A stretch of 13,180 nt of DNA from Hyphochytrium catenoides (taxonomy: Eukaryota; Sar; Hyphochytriomycetes; Hyphochytriales; Hyphochytriaceae), in NCBI GenBank assembly GCA_900088475.1, contig FLMG01001450.1, positions 1 to 13,180 of the forward strand. Reading direction: 5' to 3'. Shown piece after piece: positions 1 to 7,500 of the stretch. The translations under genes and the position numbers were made by a program. Below the pieces are notes generated by a model. That model ran no database searches and was not told the origin of the DNA. It saw only the letters and a program-made list of their open reading frames with translations. Positions within the stretch are counted from its first letter, which is position 1. The number at the start of each line of letters is the position of its first letter.

Positions 1-263
1 CTGCTGCTCGTTGGAAGACAAGGCGAGGAATATTTGAAGGCACCTGTGGAAAGGAGAAAGGGTCGGAAGGAGAGGAGAGGAGGCCGGAAGAAAGATAGCA
101 ACCCGATAACGGAGGAGAAGGAGGAGAAACAGACAGAAACAGAGAGTCTGAGACAGCGGGAGAGAGAGAGACAAGAAGAGAGAGAGAGACAGGGAGAGAG
201 AGAGAGAAGAGAAGACCAGATTGAGGTGTCAGGAGCGGTTGAATAGCGAGCAGGACCGAGGAA
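1..263. other. Purine-rich 5' flank / probable 5' UTR of the channel gene
   Basis: The stretch is strongly GA-rich on the + strand, with a GAGAGA-type run at about 151-216. An open frame at 34-246 would encode only a Lys/Arg/Glu-rich low-complexity peptide and ends 17 nt before the chosen channel start. I read it as upstream ORF-like noise in a leader, not a protein gene. In the channel frame there is a TGA at 240-242, so ATG 264 is the first Met after an in-frame stop. No TATA box or other promoter element was identified. Confidence 0.45.
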
Positions 264-1509
264 ATGGATCGGAAGGGAGAACCTCTGTTCATTCCTGGGG
301 AAGGACTCTCGGCGGAGCCCAAACAGGCCGTTGAGCTAGCTCGACCACAGAAGAAAGAACCGCTTCTCTTTCTCTCTCCGGGATTATCTTCCCTTCCCGC
401 TTCGGAGAAGCTACCGGCCTTTCCCGAGACAGGACATGGAAGGTCAGATAGTCTGAGGCTCTCACTCGCCTCTCTCTCTCTCGTCCCCTCCTCCTCCTCC
501 CTCCCCCTTCTGCCTCTCTCTCTCTCTCTCTCCATATTCTCTCTCTCTCTCTCTCTTTCTCTCTCTTCATATTCTTTCTCGCACTTCTCTCCATCTTCTT
601 TCTTGAAACTCTCCGCATGCTGGCAGTATGTTTGTCTCTAACTCCCTCTCCGTATGTGTTCTGCTATTCCTCAATCTTTTAAGCTGCGGTTCTTTTTAGC
701 GTCACTCTCTTTTCCCCTGACTTGCTCGCCGTTCTCTCCCGCCCCGCAGGATCATTGAAGACACGTCGACTCTCGTTGCTGATGTGAAGGAGAAAGAGGC
801 TCCTCTGCCGACAGCATCGAAGAGAGATAAGAAACACGAGACCAAAGATGACGGAAGGAGTGTCATGACACCGGAGGATAGCGAGAAGAGAGAGGCGGCG
901 AAGAGCAAAGAGCAGAAAGCAGATCTCCAATCTCCAGTGCTCTCCCTTCATCTCTCACCTGGCCAAGACCATAGGAGCAGTCTGCAGGTATCCCGTCTAA
1001 GCTTTTATAAAAGACTCCTCTTGTGTCTCTTTCTCTCTCTCTCTCCTTACCCATATTTCTCTCTGGCCTCGCCAAGCTTCTTTAACCCGTAGGTTTGTCT
1101 TGTCTTACTCTCTTCTCCTCTTTTTCTCACGTGTGCTCTCCTCGCCCGCCTTAGCGTAAGGAAAACCATTTGCCCAAGCTAAGGTGAGAAGGCCTAAAGA
1201 TGAAGAGTAGGAGAGAGAGGAACGAACTAGTGGCTCGAATGAGGCTGGCAGGAAAGAGTCTGAGGAAGTAGACAACAGACACCAGAAGAGGCAGAGAGAG
1301 GAAGAAGATGAGAGAGAGAAAAGGAGAGGAGCAGCGGGACTGGTAAAGCAGTGTTCCCTTTTCCCGCAGAAGAGATATAATCGTTAGACTCTTGACCGGT
1401 TTTCCTTAGTCTATTAGAGGCTGAGCAGCTTCGATCAGGAGTAGAAATGGTCTACTCTCTCTGCTGCTGGAGAGCAACCTCTTCCAGCACGGGGCAAAGT
1501 CCCTCTCTC
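264..1509 (+). other. N-terminal charged, low-complexity part of the channel (exons 1-4)
   Basis: Exon 1 starts MDRKGEPLFIPGEG and exon 2 continues in phase through a Lys/Glu-rich segment (KEKEAPLPTASKRDKK). A short 29-nt exon (1155-1183) follows, then an exon at 1439-1509 encoding NGLLSLLLESNLFQHGAKSL, which reads like the first helices of an ankyrin-type region. The splice between 1183 and 1439 is the least certain of the gene. The best-looking acceptor (CCCGCAG, ending 1369) is also in phase but runs into stops at 1407 and 1422 unless a very short second intron is removed. No signal peptide or membrane segment is visible, as expected for a cytosolic N-terminus. Confidence 0.5.
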
Positions 1510-4500
1510 GTAAAAGTGCATGAAGGATCAGGTCCTTTCGTCTAGCTTCTTTCGCTCTCTTTCTCACTTCCTCTCTCTCTTTTCATCTCTTTCCACATGT
1601 ACTCTCCATGTCCATATATGTGAGCGTGTGTCTCCTTTCACTGCTCCACTTCTGCGTCCCTGTTCGCCTCCTCTTGCGGCTACTTGTCTCCGGTGGAGGG
1701 GAACCTCACCTTCGCCATCCTTTGGCTCTGTCTGTCAGCAGGGGAAGAGTCGCATCGCCTACAGATTGCTCAGGCTGACCTCGCAAAGCTTCAGCGAGTG
1801 CTGGGAGATCCCAAGTACCGGAGCATGGACCTGCTGCACAGATTTGAGGGAGGGTAGGTGACGAAGACAATGGACTAGGAGTAACCCTAGCAGGAGAGAC
1901 AGAGGAAGGACAGGGAGATATCTCATGTAGCTCGGTTGCGTCTTCGCAGAGTTCACGTGAAGGACCTGTTGGGTCTCTCTCTCTCTCTCTCTCTTCCTTT
2001 ATCTATCTATCTATCTATCTATCGTCTCTCTCTCTCCCTCTCTCTCTCTCTTTCTCTCTCTCTCCCTCTCCTCCTCTCTCTCTCTTCTCTTCTCCTCTCT
2101 CTCTCTCTCTCTCTCACCATCCCTCTCTCCCTCTCTCTCTCTCTTCCTTTCCCGCTCTCACGCGCATGCTCTCTTCCTCTTTCACGAACTCACCCCTCAC
2201 TTTTCCTCTTCGGTCAGCTCGACATGCCTGCACGCTCTGGCTCGAAAGGGATATGACGCTGCAGCTGTGCTGCTGCTCTCCTCCTGGATAGAGAATGCAG
2301 ACTGGAATATTAAACAGAAAGACACCGTGGACACATTGAAAAAGATTCTTGAAATTGTCTCCGGGGTAGTCTTTCCTGCTCTTTATTTTGCCTCAAACTC
2401 CTTTGTTTGCTCTAACGCTTTGGTCCATTCCTCAATCCCTCCTCTCTTCTTCTTTCTCAACGCTCGTAGGCCCCTCCTTCTCCCCCACTTGTCGTCCTTT
2501 ACTTCTGAACAATCTTTGCTTTCCCAAAGAGGCTGCTAAGCGAAATGAGGGACCACTGTCCTTGCTAAGGTCATTACGTCAACTCTCCTCCTTATGCACA
2601 CTTTCTGAAGCCGAGACCCTTCAAACCCCAATCTTATAAAGCCTTCTATGTCTCCTCCCTTACTCTTCACAAGGGAAACGGCGATGTGGATGAAGACTCG
2701 CGCCTCTTCAAATTGGTTGGCAAGCTGCAGCTAGCTCCAAACCCACGGTTTGTCCAGCCGCCAGGACGAGCGAAGTGGCAGCTGAGGTGGGGACAACCTT
2801 TCCCCTTTCGTTTCGTCTTTCATGGCTTCTTTAAGACTACCCTGGTTCCAGCTTTTTCTGGTCGGTTCTCCTTGGTGGGCTTGACTGCTTCCTCTTTCGT
2901 CGTATAGTATTTCTGCCGGTTTGCCGACCATTCTGTTGTTAGTCTGGTCTCTTTTTAGTGAAAAGAAGACTGCCTATCATTCCGTCCTCTGCTTACCTTA
3001 AGAGATGCTTTTAACGGTTCTGTTCACTCTTCGCCTTCGACATGGTTGCCACTCTCTGCAACTCAGTTTTCGTCCTCTTTTAGTGACATTATTAGGGGCT
3101 TAGGTCACCCCTTGGTGTACGCCCGAGACGACGATGGAAATATGCCGCTTCACACGGCCGCTAGAGGTTGACTTTGACTCATCTGCCCGTCAGCCATCTC
3201 TTCTCTTCGCCGCCAGTGGATCTTGGATGAAAACTCATGCTCTTACACTCATTGGCTCTCTCTGCCCATGACCAACCTTCTGCCTGTGACCAACCTTCTG
3301 CCTCTTTGGTCTATGCCTCTCTCTATTACAATTCTTTAGAATAGTTCCCACACCTCTGGGGCTGGGGGACAAGGAGACATCATGATCCTTTACATACTGA
3401 CTAGCTAACTACCCATCACTATCAGGTGGCTACCTTCAGTTCTGTCAGGTGCTGGCGGACGCTGGGGCTGACATCAATGCGGTCAACTTCGAGGGACAAA
3501 CTCCGTACGGCTCTCTTTTGGTGCCTCTCACTGGCTCATCCTCACGGATCCCACTCTTCTTGCTGGATCTTACCATTCTCCTTTGAGCTTGTGACGCTCT
3601 TCTTTGTAACTCGTCGTTTGCCTGTTGATGTCTCCGTCCTTCAGTCATCTGTATCTACCACCGCCATGGCCGCTCGCGTTTTTTCTTCGATAGTTTCTCT
3701 CATCTCTCTGCAAGGTTCCTTTCTGAACAGAGAAGCTTCTGAAGTGTAGATGTAGAGTTCTGCTTTCTCTCCTCAGCCGGAGAAAGGCTTACTTCCACTC
3801 CTCTTTTCTGAACCTTTCTTTCGTGCCCGCTAATGAGAGGACAGGAGCTGTGCATTGGCTAATATTTTTGCATATTTCTCATTCTCTCTCCTTCCAGTCT
3901 GCACTACGCCGTTACTGCGGGCCATAAGCATGTGTGTCGTTGGCTCATAAATCGAGGAGCTAACGTCCAAGCTTCAAGGTGCGTCTTACTTTCATCTCCT
4001 ACATCTCCCTGCCTGCGCTGCCCATGATTCTTTGTGTATCAAACTGGCTGTCTATCACGGCGATATCTATAAGCTCGGCACCGCTTCACTCTCTATCTAT
4101 CTATCTTTGGTCATCTGCTCTCCGGGCTGATCGAACTTCTCTTTGGGCGCCATAGAAACTGGCCGCCATTTTATATCGGCTACGGAAGGTTCTGATGGGT
4201 GTCGTCGGCTCTCTTCCCCGTCCATCTTCCCTACGTACTCCTCTGCATTCTGATTTGCGTCTGTCTTTCCAACCTTCGTGGCTCACTTTGTCTATCATTC
4301 TTCGAAATCCGTTGTGCAGCTTCTGTCGGCTGCAGCTAAAAGGAGGTCCTCAGGTTCTGCTGGGTCTCATTGAGGAGTATCCCAGTGGCTGGGAAGCCTG
4401 TCGATTCGCGTCGAAGAGCGGGCAAAATAACGTTGTAACCTCCATTCTCTCGGAAGGTAGTGCTCCGCTACTCGCTTTTCTGAACATGTCTCTCGCTGTA

Positions 4501-7500
4501 GCCAGTACTTCCTCCTCTTGTCATTTCACTAAAGCTATTCTCTGGCTAAGCTCTTCCTCCTCCTTAGGTATCAGCAAGCCCCAAGCTTCACCTCCAAAGA
4601 AAGCCAAGAGCTTGTCGGATGCCACAAAACGTTAGTGCACGATGTGGATCATATCGATCGTATTCTGCGGCGTCAACTCTCCCTTCTTAGCAGTCGTTGT
4701 GGGCATATCGGACCTGAAAGATTGTCGAGTCTTCTTCTCTGGGCTGTTGAACTTGCACCGCAATCTGTTTCTATCAAGATATCTGAGTTATCCTTCCTTC
4801 TTGTCGCACCCTTTATGCAGAGGAAAGAGAGGCCCAAAAGCTGGAGCGGCTAACAAAGTCAATCTTTCCCGACTTCACCTGCTCTCTGGAGAGCGAGCCT
4901 ACGAAGTCTTCGCTCACAGTTGAGGAAGCACGGAAGAGGCATCAAGAGGAATCTAGCATGGGGTCCGCCTTCTTATCACCTTCGCTCCAATAATTTTCTT
5001 CTTCACTCTTCCTCTCTCCCTCCCTTCTTTCTCTCGCACTCGCTCGGTTGTGGTTTCTCTCTTTCTCCCTCCTTCCTTTTTTTTCTTTCAATCGCTCCTT
5101 GTCTTCGTTCGACACTATAATGTTGGTTGGAGTAGAGGGTCAAGTTCCCGAGAAGATCCCTTGTCTCTTGTCTTAATCACTGCAAGGCTACTCCTCTCCC
5201 TTCACTGCCCTCCTAATCCCTCCGTCTTAGAAGTCGCTTCTATTCAAGTAACGACGAGCTCATCTTCTTCCGTTTGGCGCCTGAGAGGGAAAGGTGGGCC
5301 CGCGAGACACCTTTGCTCTGCCTCGTGACCGATGTGGACGTCTCGGAATCCGAAGTCGAGAGAGCATTGGAGCAACAGAACCACACAAAGGTGACGGAGA
5401 AGGAGGGAACAACACCAGTTAGCTTTGCTGGCCATTGTCCACCCCTCACTGAGCTGCTGATTGCTATGTGGGATACCTAGTCTTGATGGACTTCAGTGCG
5501 CCTTCATCCCGAAATTCTACTGACTTATCTCTCTGTCTCTTACTATTTACTCATTCTCTTCTGTCTAAATATGGATATGCGAGTACACCTTAATCACTTG
5601 CTATTCCCTCTCGCTTGCCGACCTTCCTCTATCTGTCTGTGACAGATCCTGCACTATCTCATCCGGACAATGCCTGATGTGGCACTGCTAGCTATCGAGA
5701 AGTGTCGCAGGCCGCTCTTCCGCCTGAAAGTGCAGCCAAGCCTTTGTGAGCTAGAGCAGAGCTGGGTCGTCACAGAGACGGACGTTGCTGCGCATGGGCA
5801 TAGGCTCGCTCTGATGGTGGGAGAAAGAGGGTGAACAGCCCAGGCTATAGAGAGAAAACCTGGTCTTTGTGTGGCACTCGAGGGTTCCCCTTACTTCCCT
5901 CTGTTCGTCCCCTCTCTCTCTTCAGAAAAAAATTCGGCAGGAGGAGAGGATTGGTGCGCTAGATGAGGCTCCACGGCCCATTCGCGTGCTTTTTTTCATC
6001 ATGCACCTGCTCTGGTCCCCCATCCGAACACTGAAGAGCTTTCTTGGAAGGTAAGGGACCGTGATTGAGCCCAGATAGTCCTTCCCTGTGAGAGACGCTC
6101 CCCTTGGATGAGGGTGCTGACGATGCCTCTGTTGGTCTCAAACTTCAGTGGTGCCACAGAGAAGGCGGGCCATCGCTCTCAGTATGATGCAATACTGCAG
6201 GAACAGGTAGGGGGATGATAGAGTATAAGAGGCAGACCTATGTGGCCTCCTTGCATGTGCCGCGTAACACTGATCCTCCTCCTTCTCGCGTCCTACTATC
6301 CGCTATACACGGCTCAGGGAATCGTCTTCGAGTATCTCTATGATACGGAGCGTAGCAACCGGTGCAGCCCGACATTGGACCTGATTGTGGAGGTCAGTCA
6401 CCTGCTGCACTCTACCTCTCCTATCTGCGTCCTGGATAGTCATTAAGTCCAATCAAGCCCAACTAAAAAGTAATTCCTCCTATCAGTGTGAGGCTAAACA
6501 GCTGATGCTGCACAAGTGGACGAATAGGATCTTTAAACGAAAGTACGTCCACTGATCTGGTCCTGCATTGGCAGCTTGCGTCGATTGAGTTAGATTCACA
6601 TGCTCTTTGGCCCAGGTGGAGCCTTTATGCTACGCCGTTCAGCTCCTCTCTGCGTGTTTCTCCTAATATGTTCCGTTCCAGGTGGGAGTCTTTTGCCGCT
6701 GATCACTTCGCCATGGACTTTCTCATCTACCTGCTGTATATGGGAACCTTCACAATCGGGAAGTAAGTGCTAACCCTCATTGGGATTGCTGCCAATACAT
6801 GCTGAGTGATCCTCTCCCCATGCAATGCTGCCTTACGCCACTTCTGTTGTCTGAGCTGCAGGTATTTACTTGCTTCTTCTGGCACCCTCACGTTTTCTGA
6901 AGCCCTTTCCTCTGATGGCGTGCTTCTGCGGCTATCTGAGTATCTCAACTCATTCTGGTTGAGTAGCTTGTACAATGAACCTAACTCCCGCGGACCTCCT
7001 ATGTCTCCCCGCTCGCACCTGGTTTTCTGTTCTCTGTCTTCTTTCCGCATTTCTCTCTGTAGTTTACTTCACGTCGATGTGCAACACCTGCGACTCTCCA
7101 ATATTGCGGACGCATACAAGGACGTCCAGATGGTCGCCTCCATGGCGCTTGTACTTGGCACTGCTGTCATGAACGTCATCTTTACTCTCCAGAAGGTCGG
7201 TTACAGGATGCTAAAGTGGCACTGGAACTCAGAAGAGGCTGTAGAATAGGCGGAATGACAGAATAGAGGAAGAGGGAACGAAACCGAGGAGCGCGGCAAA
7301 GAGCATTGGTGAAGTGCCAGGAAAACCCGGAAGGCATACTTGAAGATAGAAGTGAACAGAAACGAGTGGAATCGCTAGGTTCCCTTGAACGATAGAAGTA
7401 GCTATGCCTCAGAGAGGTTGAGGTTTCAGTGAGACAAGAAACAGAAGACTCACGTGTGACATGGCTCTGTTTTATCCCCTCTCGCAACGTGTCTCTCTTG

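Larger units (their letters stand above)
1742..4487 (+). other. Ankyrin-repeat block of the channel (exons 5-11)
   Basis: Several exons carry the ankyrin consensus G-x-TPLHxAAxxGH. The joint 1853/2218 gives FEGGSTCLHALARKGY. Exons 3084-3166 and 3426-3504 give DDDGNMPLHTAARGGYLQF and then ADAGADINAVNFEGQTP, which continues in exon 3898-3978 as LHYAVTAGHKHVCRWLINRG and then ANVQAS. Exon 4320-4487 has a degenerate repeat (ACRFASKSGQNNVVTSIL). At least two repeats are canonical and two or three more are degenerate, so the total number needs a profile search. Splits inside repeats at phases 1 and 2 are frame-consistent throughout. In known TRPA/TRPC/TRPV/TRPN channels such blocks sit N-terminal to S1 and serve in assembly or as a mechanical or ligand tether. 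Which role applies here cannot be said. Confidence 0.85.

Noticed and set aside
34-246. 70-codon + strand open frame, Arg/Glu/Lys-rich
   Set aside because: It is produced by the GAGAGA low-complexity tract, has no domain, and lies in the likely 5' UTR just before the channel start.
289-618. Minus-strand open frame opposite exon 1 and intron 1
   Set aside because: Its Arg/Glu-rich content is the reverse complement of the CT repeat, and it overlaps a better-supported exon in the other direction.
1977-2160. CRISPR-like or satellite array
   Set aside because: It is only di- and tetranucleotide repeats, without spacers or a repeat unit of suitable length.
1936-2256. + strand open frame with long Ser/Leu repeats
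   Set aside because: It is the CT microsatellite of an intron. The real exon 2218-2365 is in a different frame, with a clear ankyrin match.
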